Below are positions 12,440 through 26,171 of a stretch of DNA of 64,000 bases, one piece after another. Position 1 is the stretch's first letter. Each line of letters opens with the position of its first letter. The notes below the pieces were generated by a model, which saw only the letters and a program-made list of their open reading frames with translations, had not been told where the DNA came from and made no database searches. Source of the stretch: Sambucus nigra (lineage: Eukaryota > Streptophyta > Magnoliopsida > Dipsacales > Adoxaceae); the NCBI GenBank assembly GCA_949130495.1, contig OX422222.1, positions 277,192,109 to 277,256,108 on the forward strand, in the 5' to 3' direction. Made by a program: the position numbers and the translations under genes.

Positions 12440-14107
12440 GGTCATTGCACCCCCGATGTGTATGGGGTGATTTTTTTTACTTTTTTAGTTGTGTGTTAGA
12501 GTTATATAGTGTCTTTTTGCATTTTAAATATTTGCTTATTTTATTTGTCGCACTTATTATATTTTCATCTTTAGCTTTTAGTCCATTTTATTGATGACAA
12601 TGAAAAAGTCTATGTTGGGGGGGTGACAAGTGCTTCTTTTAAAGATTTCACAAATTTCCAAATGCACAAAAAAATTAGAAAATTTTAAAAATTTCCAAAA
12701 GTTGACAATTTTGAAAATGTCAAAAATACTTTTTTTCCTCAAAAATGTCACTAAAATTTTGTTTGAAGTCTCAAATTGTAAAAATAAAATGCACAAAGCC
12801 GAAATTGACCAAAGATGAAAATTGAGCTAAAATTGACGACTTGACGAATGAGTGTGGAGATTAATTAACCCGGAGAGATTTCGAGCCTATCATTCTTGTG
12901 AGTTATTAAATTAATCCAAGTTAAACTTAACTCGAAGTTTAATTTTTCTATAAAAAGTCATTGGGGATCTCTATTCATATGCTTTGATCGTTTATATGAA
13001 ATGTGTGTGATGTTGTCTCGAAAAGAGCGCTAAAATATCTCTAAATTAAATGATTTTTGAGACGCATATGGTAAAGTAATTAACAATTTGGATAATGAAA
13101 TAGGCCCTCCTTTGTTTACCCAGAAATATTAGCCATAAAAAGTTGTGAAAAATTATCCCTTGCAACCCAATTTGAGCCTAATAAAATATTTTCCTTTTCG
13201 TTTGTAACCCGAAAAACCAATTGACCCGGAATTGTGAAAATTGAAAATTCAAAAATTTAATCTAAAATGTGTAATAAAAAGGGGCAAGAAAAATAGAATC
13301 ACGCTCAACAAAATAGAAAGAAAAGAAAATGTGAAAAATAGAGAAAAAAAGAAAAAGAAAATGAGCAAAATCCCAAAGAAGCACTAACGGATATCATATA
13401 GACATTTTCCAATTCCGACTTTCCAACCCATCCCATTTTACCCAATACGCCTTATCACTCGATAAAGTCCTAACCGAGTTGGAATTGCGAAATTGATTAC
13501 AGTGAGGAGAGCTAAAATGCGAAAAGATAATAAAAGAAATCAATTGGTGTGAATAAGAGGTGATGTTTCCCATCTTCCAATAACCGTGTTCTGATGAAGA
13601 GATCTTTTTACCATAAAAATTGCATCTTTTAAATTTGTGCGCGTGAATTTGTGTTCCATTATATCTACACTTTATATCATGCATACCGAGATAAATAACC
13701 ACATTCCGAGCGATTCCTTTGAGAGAGCATCCCGTGAGTTTTAGAAATCAAAACTAATTTTTGAAAAGTAATGTAATGGTTAATCGGTAGAAATTAACGG
13801 TTTAATTTTCGGCTTTGCACACACACACACAACGAATTTAGACTTACGATGTACAATTTTTGAGTATTTTGAGCATTCTTTAAGTCAAAAACAAATTATG
13901 TGGGTAGATTCACTTCAAACCCTCACAAGACACCACTCGTCCTAATAAGCTAACCTAGGGGTTTAAAGGCTTGTTGCATACACTAAGTGCAATCGCTTGC
14001 CTGCGAATGAGGTATTTTATCCTAATAACATGTTTGCTAAGTGTATTAACCTTGCTTTGATTCATTTACAATGCTCGGGACGATCAAAGTTCTAAGTTAG
14101 AGGCGTT
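12440..14107 (+). other. Athila 3' non-coding interior
   Basis: No pol domain is found. The segment is AT-rich, holds the ATGTTGGGGGGGTGACAAG phrase at 12611-12628 that resembles the TAAGTGTGGGGG phrase of Athila/Tat untranslated regions, and has a short (CA)n run near 13819. A clear polypurine tract just before 14108 is not visible; the sequence there is only weakly purine-rich. Confidence 0.6.
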
Positions 14108-15668
14108 TGATTAGGCATAAGTTCTTCATATTTATCCTCATAATTTAGACGCTTTTACCTCATACGATGTAAATTATGTCGATTTATCTTATATATTCGC
14201 TATTGACATCTTCCATCGAGTGCATCGAGTTTCTAGTATTTCGCTTACATTTTTCAGATATTTTATACAAGTGATAACAAGAAAATAACTTAAACTCAAC
14301 AAAGAAACAAGTGAAGAAAAGCCAAGGGCAAAACAAAAACTTTACACGAACAAGTCAGACACGGAACCTAAAGGAAAGTTGAAGATCTCGAGTCCACAAG
14401 CCCGTAAGAAGAAACGACATCCAAGTCCAAGTCTCGACTGAAAAGTTATGAAGTTTCAAAGTTGAGAAGAAATCAAGGAATAAAAATTCCAGCCGAACCC
14501 AACCGATAGACAAAAGAAGTGGACCGATACCCAACCGATAGACAAAAGAACTGGAAGGTGCAAATTGAATCGATGAAAAATAATTTGGATCGATCCATCA
14601 CTCTGTAAAGCACTGGACCAGTTCACCCCATTAAAGAAGCCAAAACCGGACTGGTTCGGCGAGGCGGAATTTCTTTTTTTTATTCTAAAAGTTATAGTTG
14701 TGCAAGGTTGAAACACTTAGTAAAACATGATAAATATATCTTAGGGTATGACAAGCCTTTAAGAGAGAAGTTTTTACATAGTTTTTGGACATTCTTGAAG
14801 GCAAGAACCTTAGGATTGTTTATCTTCAACAATTTGTTCCTGTTTTGGTATAGAGTTCAAGGTTTTTCTTTAAGACAAGTGAAGTTCAATATTGTTCTTT
14901 TGTTTCTCTCTTTGGTAATTCATTGTTTCTTTGATAAGAGCTATTCATACATGTTTAGATCTAATTTCATCATGATTCTCATTACATGCAATGTAGAAAT
15001 CATCTTTTTTAGCACTTATGTCATGTCCGACTAGATTTTCAAAGGTTGGGATGCATGAACCCCAACCTAAATGGTTCGCTGGATATAAAAATGCATTCTT
15101 AAATTAAATAATTAGTTGGAACATGTCATATAGTTAGAACAAACATTGTAGGACTTTTAACCTCAGTTACCCTAGGTAAGCGGGGTGTTTAAGAGTTCAA
15201 CGCGCGTATTGACCATCTCGCCACGTACTTAAATTCGATTCTCGATTTCATATTGTGTGGGTTCATTCCTTCATATTTTTCATGCTTGAAAGGAATAAAG
15301 TCAGTACTTAATTAATTGTTTAATTCTCGACTATTTTTGTATCCGGTGAATTCATAAGGGGTTGGGGGATTGCATTTCGACCTTGAATCTCTTTCATAGT
15401 TATCAATCCGAAGTTTTTTAATTCTTGCATACGTAGTTAAATATTAGTTTAATTTAAATCCTTTTAGTTGGTAGATCCAATCACAAAAATTCATCATCTT
15501 TTCTTTCCTTTATATAAGTCAGTTGTAAGTTTGTGTGTCTTCCCTATTCATCGTTATGTGATACGTCTTAGTCCCTGTGTTTGATACCTGGTTTACAGGG
15601 ATATTACTTGACCGAACAGTTTACACATGAACCGTAATTAGCCCGCACTAGAGACACATTTTGAGTCA
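14108..15668 (+). repeat. Athila 3' LTR
   Basis: Second copy of the 7606-9164 repeat, starting TGATTAGGCATAA and ending gagtca. Small indels and many substitutions against the 5' copy suggest an old insertion. Confidence 0.85.
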
Positions 15669-17594
15669 TGCCAGGGTAAAAAAATGATCGAACTTACTAG
15701 ACTAGAGAGAGCCTATCCAAAAATTAAGGTTTTTTTTCATAACTAGTCTGGTCCTTAGTCTTAAAAATTGAGAAACCAATTAAATCAGTTGAATTGTGGT
15801 TCTATGTATGAGAAACGACTTAAACAGTTCGAATCGATAATCCCTCCCCCATACTAATTTTTTACTCATGACCCTCTTTGGGCATCATGAAATATTTATA
15901 TTTTATAAGCCCAAGTCACAAATATCTCCCATTTTAAAAAAGTCTAATGTTTTAATTCCCTTTGTGCATAATGATATATGCGTATGTGTATGCGAATAGT
16001 TAGTTATGAATTTCAATTAAATTCGTCTATGGATAGAAGGTTAAGACCTATGTTTTATAAAATTGGTCTATGAACCTATGGTGGTATTTAGTATTCCATT
16101 GTTTAAATTTGTGAATATATGTATTAATTTTTTTATCACGTGCATATATATTTATAAGGAGTAAACAAACATATTTACTTAGAATATAAATAAATTATTA
16201 ATGAGAAAAAATTTAACTCAGAACAAACCGAATTGAATCAAACTGAGAAATGGATAGATCGATTAAGCATGTCAACCAATTAAATCGGTTAGTCTATGTC
16301 CAAAGAGATAAGACTAAATATTTTAGTATATTTTAAAATATAGGTGAAACCTAACCAGATAGTGCCCACCTCCAATCGTAAAAAGTGAATGGATTCACCT
16401 AAATCCTTTATGTAAATTTCATATAGTTGATTTCCTCTTTATATTTTCACTGTTATTGATTTCATTAAATTTAATCATTCTTATTTATTTCATTTTTTTC
16501 TCATTTGCAATTTCGGTCGTACAAATTCTCGACATGCACCATTTATGGATGAGGGGCATGTTGTTATGATGTATACCCATACATTCTAGCATGGGGTGGG
16601 ATAATAGGTCACAATGAGTGATGTGCATCATAACATCATCATGTCTCGTGGACTACTAGAGATTGTGATGACTATGGGGTTGTGTGGCAACCATAGATTG
16701 GGAGTCAACACTAGGATAAGGTGGTGCACCCACATATCGTTATAGGTTAGAGGGATACTTTATACGTCGGGAATAATATCCACATTTGGTACTTGGGTAA
16801 TTGGTGTTGGCTACAGCAGAACGGGTTTTTGGTAGTACTATACACCCACCAAGTGACATGATGTGCCAACATGTGAAATTGGATTAGAGCACATACCACT
16901 GAGACCCTAATTGATGGCCCAATGTCATCAGTTACCTTGATATTAACTTGGACTACATGACATAGTGGAGGAAGTACGAGTGGGGGGTCATTGGTGTCGA
17001 TGGTATATAAGGCGACTAATATAAATATGGTGTGCATCGATACCATATGACAAGAGCCACATATCCTTTACCTTGACTAGCCTCATTATACCCTATGTTC
17101 ATACCGTGTAGGAGAACCCCACCTCCATGTTGTGACCCTGTATAATTAAAGGCATATATATTTAACGTTCTTGTATTGGAGGATTAATTACATCCCCATA
17201 ACGCCAGTTGCCATGGAAGTTGTCGAATTATGCTAGATTTGTACTGGATACATTCAGAATTTAATATGTTTGATTGACCAAAATTTACTTTTACTTGATT
17301 ACTATTTTGATATTTATTAATTTATATATTAATGTAAGACAAGGCTTTGAGGCGATTATATATCTGAGACGATGCCCTCGGGCGCACTGTACACAGAGGC
17401 ACAAGACACCACCATCTCTAGCAGCTTACGACAAACTATAAAAGATGGTTTTTCATTACGTATTGACCGTGATGCAATTTGGATGGGGCGTGATGTCCTC
17501 CACCACATGTTCAAGGCGAATCACGACACCTAGGAAACCAAATATGATCTTCAACAATAAAGAGATCTTTAACCATTATAAGAGGTCCCAAATA
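15669..17594. other. Unassigned interval, mostly non-coding
   Basis: No domain was recognised on either strand. A GC-richer stretch at 16540-17150 holds a 99-residue minus-strand ORF (17046-16747) with no family resemblance. The last 70 bp (17524-17594) resemble 51526-51585, including the shared phrase agaggtcccaaata, and are the left half of a site split by the LARD-like element. Confidence 0.45.
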
Positions 17595-17599
17595 GTAAG

Positions 17600-19194
17600 T
17601 GTTATACCCCATACTTTTATGGATAATTACAACTTCATAAATGAGTATAATTTGGAGATTTGAGGAATTTCTTTGAAAAATATTTTTTGGAGTTTATGTA
17701 GGTTAGATGTGTGCTACATTCACTTTTAGGATTAAGTAAATGAGTTGGACCATTTTAATTACATATCGCAGTTGGGTAAAGTGACAAATGATAATATTTT
17801 AATTGGAATACTCGCATTGAAATGTATTGGGTTTAATTAGTGGATTTCGTTCAAGTACCTCGGATGGAGATTTCGAGTGTGCGGTTGATTTCGGAATGGC
17901 CGAGATAGTCAGAATAGAGTATCCGGGAGTAGTGTTTAGGTCCCGAGAATTTTTGAATTAATAGGGACTCACAATTGAGTAAACGAGTCATTTTTGGGTT
18001 TTAAAGGGATAAACCCTTATTCTCTCCTATATAAGGCAAGAGAGAGTGGGAAAAAGGAAAGAAAAATGATAGAAAGGAAGAAGAGGAAGAAAAAGGGAGA
18101 TTTCGGGCAAACTCCGCGGGATTCGGCTCGGGGTCATCGGATTTTATCCAGGAGGCAAGTGTTTACTTGCTTTATTTATTTTTAGCATAAATCTCATAAC
18201 ATAATTGGAAATAACAAACTATAGGATTTTGGGATTGGATTTTGGTGAACCAAACGGGTTTTCGAAAGTTTAACGGGTAAACCCCAGAATATATCAAATT
18301 GGAGCAACTTAGAAATAAATTGAATTAAGTTGTTGATTATTGGTTCTAGGATGATTAGAACCTATTTCCTTTGTGTATATATAGTTGGGTGTTTTTATAT
18401 GTTGGTGGGAATATAGGTAAAAAGCTTGGTGGGTTTTTAATGGCCGAAACAGACTCGTTGGAGAAGAAGCAGGGTCGGCTGAACTGTTCAATCGATCGAT
18501 CGATTTCCAGGGATCGATCAATCGATGGACAGGGATCGATCAATCTATCCTATAGGATTTCTGGCAATTTTTGTTGGTTTAATTTATATGGCATAAATTC
18601 CCAAATTAAGGGTTTTTAGCCTATTTATTTAAGGAAATAAATACATAAGTAAGGAATAAATATTTATCCAATTAAGGAAATTTATGGGGGCTAAGAGGGT
18701 GCTATAATCATGTGGCATTAAAGGTATGTTTTCTAGGAAAAAGAATAAATTGAGGAATTAGATATTTGGGGTACCCAAAAATAGAGTGGGGACCTATAAA
18801 TTATTATTTGAGCGAGATGTAGACCATGGGTTCGTGAAAAATGGAGTCCACGACTTATCTAAATTAAGGGTGATTGGGGATGAATATTTCTTGGGATAGT
18901 TTCGGTGGGCAATTAGGCATATATAACTGTGCGCGTGGAAAACTTAATTATATCGATTATGGTTGAGTAAATCCTACGAGATGACTAGGATGAATTGGCA
19001 TAGTTAGAGAAATTATAAATCCTTAAACCTGAATAAGGTACGGGTTATTTATCAAGTGAGGAAATACTTTTAGGTTTAGTATCGTGAGTGTGCGAATACT
19101 TTAATGTTATTATTTGCGTGAATCTTTGGGATTATTTGCCATCGTTATGTGTGATTGGCAATTATGGCCATATATATTTGAGGAATGATGTATA

Positions 19195-19268
<74 letters not shown>

Positions 19269-19645
19269 GCTCATGTGCACACTAAGTTTGCACACTAAGT
19301 TTGCACATTACCTTTTAAAAGTGTGCAAACTTAGTGCTGGCGCACACCAATTTTTTTGTGTGATATTTAAACATTTCAAGGAACCCATATAAAAAAAATC
19401 AGCTCAAAAAAACTTTTTTTGCTATTTTTAAAAAATCGGTCAAACTTTCGCAGTTTTTAAAGGGTTAAAAACTGCGAAAGTTTGACCGATTTTTTAAAAA
19501 TAGCAAAAAAAGTTTTTTTAAGCTGATTTTTTTTATATGGGCTCCTTGAAATGTTTAAATATCACACAAAAAAAATCAACTCAAAAATATTTGTTTTACT
19601 ACTTTTAACAGGTAATGTGCAAACTTAGTGTGCACAAGAGCCTGC

Positions 19646-19700
<55 letters not shown>

Positions 19701-20117
19701 ACGGATATGTATATATATCTATTTATGTGTGGATGGTATATATATAATTATGTGAACCATACCCCCTCTAATGCTATCATGGGAAGTTGCGGGATGTGGG
19801 TGAGGCCCCTGGCTTGAGGAGCAGGAAGCGTATAGTCCCTAGGTCGTTGCGTCCATTGTTATATTGTATGATTTTTTTTAGGGGTGAGACGTGGTAGATA
19901 TGTTTCGTCTCATTTTCAAGGAGGAACTATGACCGCTTCCCATACGTTGTGATTTGGTTTTTACCATGTAGGTGATATTTAGTTCGACTGTTGGTACCCA
20001 GGATGGTATGTGAGTAATGCCCTGGAAGAAGATAGCACTGATAGACCGTATCCTCGAGTTATAGCTTGATGGGATGGTTATTATACTTATGTGTATAGTA
20101 TATTGCCTGTGTATGAG

Positions 20118-20158
<41 letters not shown>

Positions 20159-20692
20159 CGAGAGTAAAGAGATAAAATGAATAAGGATTTATTCTCATTC
20201 CGGGAGATTTTATTCGGACATAAATTGTGATATGTATAATAAAAGAGATTTTATTCGGACATAAATTGTGATATGTATAATTGGGAATGTATATATATAT
20301 GTTATGTACTGAGGGCCAAATGTATCTCGGCGATCGATATTGCCAAGTAGTAGTGTATCAGGGGGGTTCGTTGTTTGTATTTCGCTTCGCGAGACACTCC
20401 ACGCGCGAACATGGGATAGAGTTGAGACTGGGGAGAAGTTTAGCCCTTAGTACTCGGGTTAATTAGGATTTTAAAATGGTTGGAACGGATTAGTTAGACA
20501 GGGTATTGGACTAGGTTATTTAATAGGAACGCGATAGATGAGCACTATTAGAGGAGGGGTAAGGGGTATCTCATGAGAGTGCAGTACCAATTTAAATATG
20601 AGATAAAATATATATTTTTCATAAATAAAGTATTTATGCACTTGCAAAATATTTTCACAACTCGGATTCTGACCCGTTTATCTATTTTCCTC

Positions 20693-20727
<35 letters not shown>

Positions 20728-21174
20728 TGTCCAGATACAGGAACGCCTGGATGATGATTCCTTTGAGTCTGACGTCCGCTGCAGCAGTTGTGGATGCATT
20801 TAAGTTTTCTGTAGATGCTTTCATCCTTGTAATCTAGATATGAGTTACTGTATAAATTTCGAGCTGATAACCCAACTTTATTTATTTCTTCTACCGCATT
20901 TTATTGCGGACGTCGATTGGGTTGTATTATTGTTAAACCGAGTGTTCGGTTATTTTATTTCATCTCAGTTTCATTTATACATAAACTGTGTGAATGTTTT
21001 AATTGATTAATTTTTTTAAAAAGATTAGTTAAATAAAATTTTGACGCCAGCTTAATAGGTTATTAGTAATTAATTTGATTTTCGATAGTGATGCTAAGAA
21101 TTAACCATACGTGACTCCTATTTTAATTTGGTACAGGAGTGATCGCATGGTATTTTATTAGGCAGGGTGTCACA
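17600..21174 (+). repeat. 5' LTR of LARD-like element
   Basis: The 3,575-bp LTR is collinear with 24564-27641. It is longer for three visible reasons: a foldback MITE with its flanking microsatellites (19197-19697), a stretch of about 75 bp near 18868-18940 absent from the 3' copy, and a local tandem duplication of about 45 bp at 20200-20281 (gagattttattcggacata twice). TA microsatellites also occur at 20125-20157 and 20696-20725. A GATCGAT-rich cluster lies at 18489-18545. Confidence 0.92.
19197..19697. mobile_element. Foldback MITE bounded by (TA)n(GA)n microsatellites
   Basis: This insertion is present only in the 5' LTR; the 3' LTR has just (TA)n at the same place. Outer ends are (AT)n(AG)n on the left (19197-19268) and the mirror (CT)n(AT)n on the right (19645-19697). 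Inside are inverted copies of tgtgcacactaagtttgcac, the left one with an extra 13-bp tandem copy of actaagtttgcac. The core is a near-perfect inverted repeat of about 105-bp arms (about 19355-19461 and 19464-19570) meeting at 19462. No ORF. It resembles microsatellite-targeting MITEs such as rice Micron in placement; family membership is not shown. Confidence 0.85.
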
Positions 21175-21176
21175 GA

Positions 21177-21188
21177 TGGTATCAAAGC
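21177..21188 (+). other. LARD primer-binding site
   Basis: TGGTATCAAAGC, one mismatch from the iMet PBS, two bases after the 5' LTR end. Confidence 0.85.
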
Positions 21189-24100
21189 ATCAGGTTCTAG
21201 TGTCCTTAGGAATTTGTGCGGACGTACTACGCTTTCAGCTTTGCTCTCGATTTGATATAGATACTTAGGATTAGGATTGTAGATTCCTCTTGTGAGGTTT
21301 CATTCTCCAGCCATTTCATAAGGTTATAATAATCTTTTGCGCGCTCATTCAAGATTCGTGTGCTGATCGATGAAGGACGACCACAGAAGGCCATCGCAAG
21401 GGTAGCAGAAGGCGAGACTTATTTGGACCAGTTAGTTGAAGTCGGAGACTAGAACCGCAGTGGAGGTAACTCTCCCTATGGCATTTGCCATGGATGGTTG
21501 CAATGACTACTAAATAATAGTAGTTATGAGTATCCAGGTACTACTGTAGTAGACTGTGGTGGTTCAAACTTGAATTACGCAGTGAAGTAAATTGGGAAAA
21601 AGGTTCGAAAGGTCTTCGATAAGGACCATACCTTGAAGTTAAGTCATGCGAAGTAAGTGTAGTATTACTCAGTGGAAGTAGAAGGCTCAGAAGCTTTGAC
21701 TTAGAACAGAGTATGAAAATACCCATATGTGAAAATTTGAGGAAATTTTTTCACTCGTGGGAGCCATATTGAAATGGTGGGAGTTGTGGTCACCATATTT
21801 GAGGGAGCAGGATGTGTTGCTTATAGAGGAATCTCATGGATGGTTTTAATCGCAAATTCCTTTGGTTGATTAGGAATGAAAAGAATACAGTTTTGGATTA
21901 TTCACATAAGGATCGGGAGGCCGACAGTGAATCAAGAGTGATACGAAGAAGTGAACCTAGTATCGAAGTAAGGCAGGTACAATGAAGACAGAGTCCTTCA
22001 GTGGAATGATAGGCTTGTTGGATAAGCGTTGTTAACACTTGTGGAGAATTTGTATCCATGGAACCCCATTGGTGGACATCCACCCCGGGAATTCATTGAA
22101 CCAGGGTTGTTAAAGCCGGTAGTGAAGTTTCTTTTTAATGAAGAAGTTAAGGAGACTATGAAGGCAATTATCAGGATCAAGGCTATAGAGTCCGGGGTAC
22201 TGATAACCTTAACCTGGTCAGGGTGGCCAGAGGTGGGGAAAGTTGCAACGTGGAATGTATAACCATGCACTTTAACCTTGCCCGGTAGGAGTTAAAGGGC
22301 AAGAATAGGATGCCGAGGTGGGGCATCGATTAAGTTAGTTTTGTTTCAGATAGGGAAACTATATCATGTTTGGGAACCATTTGGAGTAGTTAGGAAGATT
22401 GGAGAAGTTATTATTATGAGTTTCACCTTGGATGAAGGAGGTGCATTATGTGTGACAAGATTGAGTGAAAGTATTTTTTTTTCCCTAGATTCGTGTGTGA
22501 TTCGAGTTTACTAGTAGTATCGATAACATTATATAGTATATGTTTATATGTTTTTCCGCGATAGCGGGGATTTATTTTCTTCCATTCGCTGTGAAAAGCG
22601 GTAACTAGTATTTTAAGTTTATATCAGGATTGTAATGCCCGTTTTGTGTGTGTTATACGAGTATGGTGTTATTTTGAGTAAAATATGATCTTTGTTGATC
22701 AGAGCGATAGTAGGCTAATGATTGCAAGACAATCGTGTCCGCGGTTCCCGGGGTGGAACAGGTTGTTGTAGCGATATCTCACCTAGATACAGGTTGAGTT
22801 CGCCTTTATTATATGTATAGATGGAACTTCGGTGAGCAGATGTTTTATTATCATGATTCGAGTACGTGGCGACCTTATAGATATGATTTAAGGTATGCAG
22901 GGTTTGTTGTTAAGCTGTGAGTTTAAGCTCATTATTGTTTGCGCTAAGGACTTAGTGCTAGTACGAGCACTTGGTAGTGTGACTCCTGGAAAAAAATAGG
23001 AGTTCAAAGCACATTTTGTTGAGAGAGGAGATAGGGTTATCCCGATTTCACATTAAAGATTACGGACCTCCATGATCGACAAAGTTAAGTAGTAGTGTCT
23101 TTGAGGGGTTCCTTGTTTGGATTTCACTTGCGATAAGCTCCACGTATGAACCTTATCGATGTCGGGAGTGGAGAGATGTTCAGGGTTGCAAGGATGTTAG
23201 TTTTAATGATAAGTCACTTAGTGTGGAGAAAACACTATAGACTGAGAGCCATATGATGATGGTCGGCTTATGGAAGTATAAGTGCTATGGAGAAGCACTG
23301 AAATGGTTCTCTCACAGTAAGTATCTGGGTGAGGCAGGAGTTAGAGAAATTGATTTGAGGCTTATAGCCAGGCCTTGGATAAAAGGAAAATTCGAAGGTA
23401 TTGAGTTTTAGGTGTGATGTTCGTAATATATTAGAAGAGAGTAGGCGCCTCGATTAGTTAGACTTTCCTTTTTGCCAAGGTGAAAGGATAGAGTGGTAGA
23501 GATACGTTAGTAGGTCAGCGAGGTAGGACTTAGGACGTCCCAATGGTGTGCCTTAGGCCGTTATATCTCGATGGCCGACGATACGAGGGAGTAGTGTAAT
23601 GGGAGGGTTCCTTGTTTGGATTTCTCTTTGTGATACGTCCCACGCATGAAACCGAGCAAATATCGGGAGTTGAGAAAGGTCTTAGGAACTAGGGACACAA
23701 TTTAGGTTAGTACTCATCTTATGTGTGTCGAAAACTCTTTGATCGTAGGATTATTAGGAAGTAAGGCCAGTAGGACTAGTAGTGCCGATATTAAGAGATT
23801 GTGGTGAGTTAACCACGAGAAGATTGGTTGGATAACCTTGAGAAGGATTGGATTTCCATGTATAGGAAGAATTGAATTTTGCGGCTTAAGAAAACCCATG
23901 TGTGATTATTACACCAAGGAAATAAGGTCCATCTTTAGGAAGAGTGTTACGTGTGTGACGTTTACAATGGTTGTGCAAATAAGAACGGGTTAAAAGGTAT
24001 ATGGGCACCCTAGTAAGTTGGTTTTACATACCGCCTGAAATAGAAGGGGCATAGTATATAAAGTTGAAGATTATGCCGTGAGGCAGTCATAAATGGATTT

Positions 24101-24550
24101 GGAGTATATTGGATGGAATGTCGTAAAAGGTACACGATAATCCAATTGTAAACGGCCATAAGAGGTAGTATGCCCGAGATAAGTGATGAGACTGATGAGA
24201 ATAGTCAAGCGTTAGAGAAATTTCCTTTTTAAGGGAAATTAGATATCCTGATGTAGATGAGCAAACGGTTAGAATCGTGATTCTCCGATGAGATTTAGAT
24301 GTTAGATCAGCGGTAATTGGCTCGTTTTCTCTATATGTGGCACTAGAAATGATGGGTGCGAGGTGACGTTATTAGAGTCACATTATGACGAGGTAGTAGT
24401 GTAGCACATAGGGATTTAGTTAAGCTAGTGCGTTATAATACTAACCTTGAGATAGGTGGGTACCGAAAGAGCGTATGATTGAGGTGTGATTAGCGATCCT
24501 AGGTTGGTAGTACCGGTTGTATCCGAATTTCACGGGAGAAATTACGTTGT
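21189..24550 (+). other. LARD internal region, non-coding
   Basis: No gag, protease, RT or integrase motif was found in any frame; ORFs stay under 100 codons. The first 60 bp (caggttctagtgtccttagg) are shared with the minus-strand relative next to its PBS at 29402. Two copies of a module of about 110 bp (23080-23190 and 23570-23690), also present once in each LTR, are its only repeated structure. Confidence 0.75.
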
Positions 24551-24563
24551 AAGGAGGGGAGTA
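24551..24563 (+). other. Polypurine tract of LARD-like element
   Basis: aaggaggggagta directly precedes the 3' LTR start TGTAATACCCC, the expected plus-strand priming site. Confidence 0.8.
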
Positions 24564-26097
24564 TGTAATACCCCATACTTTTATGGATAATTTAAATTTC
24601 ATAAATGAGTATAATTTGGAGATTTAAGGAATTTCTCTGAGAAATAATTTTTGGAGTTTATGCAGGTTAGATGATTTTCGATGTGTGCTACATTCACTTT
24701 TGGGATTAAGTAAATGAGTTGGACCATTTTAATTACATATCGTAGTTGGGTAAAGCGACAAAGGATAATATTTTAATTGGAAAACCCCCATTGAAATGTA
24801 TTGGATTTAATTAGTGGATTTCGGTCAAGTGCCTAGGATGGAGATTTTGAGTGTACGGTTGATTTCGGAATGGCCGAGATAGTCAGAATAGTGTATCCAG
24901 GAGTAGTGTTTAGATTTCGATAATTTTTGTATTAATAGGGACTCTAAATTGAGTAAACGAGTCATTTTTGGGTTTTAAAGGGATAAACCCTTATTCTCTA
25001 CTATATAAGGCAAGAGAGAGTTGTACAAAGGAAAGAAAAAGAAGATAAAGGAAGAAGAGAATAAAGTAAGGGAGAAAGAGGAAGAAAAAGGGAGATTCCG
25101 ACCAAACTCCATGGGATTCGACTCGGGATCGTCGGATTTTATCCACGAGGAAAGTGTTTACTTGCTTCATTTATTTTTAGTATAAATCTCATATCATAAT
25201 TGGCAATAACAAAATATATGATTTTGGGATTGGGTTTTGGCGAACCAAACGGGTTTTCGAAAGTTTAACGGGTAAACCTCGAAAAATATCAAATTGGAGA
25301 AACTTAGAAATAAATTGAAATTAGTTGTTGATTATTGGTTCTAGGATGATTAGAACCTATTTCCTTTGTGTATATATAGTTGGGTGTGGTTATATGATGT
25401 GGGAGTAGAGGTAAAAAACTTTGTGGGTTATTAATGGCGGAAATAGACTTGTTGGAGAAGAAGCAGGGTCGGCTGCCCTATTCGATCGATCGATCGATGG
25501 CCAGGGATCGATCGGTCAATCTTACAGGATTTTTGGCAATTTTTGTTGGTTTAATTTATATGGGATAAATTCCCAAATTAAGGATTTTTAGCCTATTTAT
25601 TTGAGGAAATAAATACATAAGTAAGGAATAAATATTTATCCAATTAAGGAAATTTATGGGGACTAAGAGGGTGCTATAATCATGTGGCATTAAAAGTATG
25701 TTTTTAAGGAAAAAGAATAAATTGCGGAATTAGATATTTGGGGTACCCAAAAATAGAGTGGGGACCTATAAATTATTATTTGAGTGAGATGTAGACCTTG
25801 GGATCGTGAAAAATGGAGTCCACGACTTATCTAAATTAACGTGGAAAACATAATTATATCGATTATCGTTGAGTAAATCCTACGAGACGACTAGGATGAA
25901 TTGGCATAGTTGGAGAAATTATAAATCCCTAAACATGAATGAGGTACGGGTTATTTATCAAGCGAGGAAAACTTTTGGGTTTAGTATCGTGAGTGTGCGA
26001 ATACTTGAATGTTATTATTTGCGAGAATTTTTGGGATTATTGGCCATCGTTATGTGTGATTGGCAATTATGGCCATATATATTTGAGGAATGATGTA

Positions 26098-26171
<74 letters not shown>

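Larger units (their letters stand above)
7606..15668 (+). mobile_element. Athila-type Ty3/gypsy retrotransposon (defective)
   Basis: Two direct repeats of about 1.56 kb (7606-9164 and 14108-15668), both starting TGATTAGGCATAA, enclose a 4.9-kb interior. The interior begins with a TGGCTCCGTTGTCGGGGA primer-binding site, typical of Athila, followed by decayed Athila gag and protease. No RT, RNase H or integrase can be recognised between 12100 and 14107, so this is a non-autonomous or deleted copy. The 5-bp sequences beside the LTRs (catag and tgcca) do not match, so the TSD is lost or the ends are slightly different. Confidence 0.85.

Noticed and set aside
14708..15034. 108-codon ORF
   Set aside because: It lies inside the Athila 3' LTR, and the matching place in the 5' LTR is closed by substitutions.
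16747..17046. 99-codon minus-strand ORF
   Set aside because: No domain, no neighbouring coding signal, composition as flanks; kept only as a note in the unassigned interval.
19110..20803. ORFs with long Tyr-Ile repeats
   Set aside because: They are translations of TA microsatellites.
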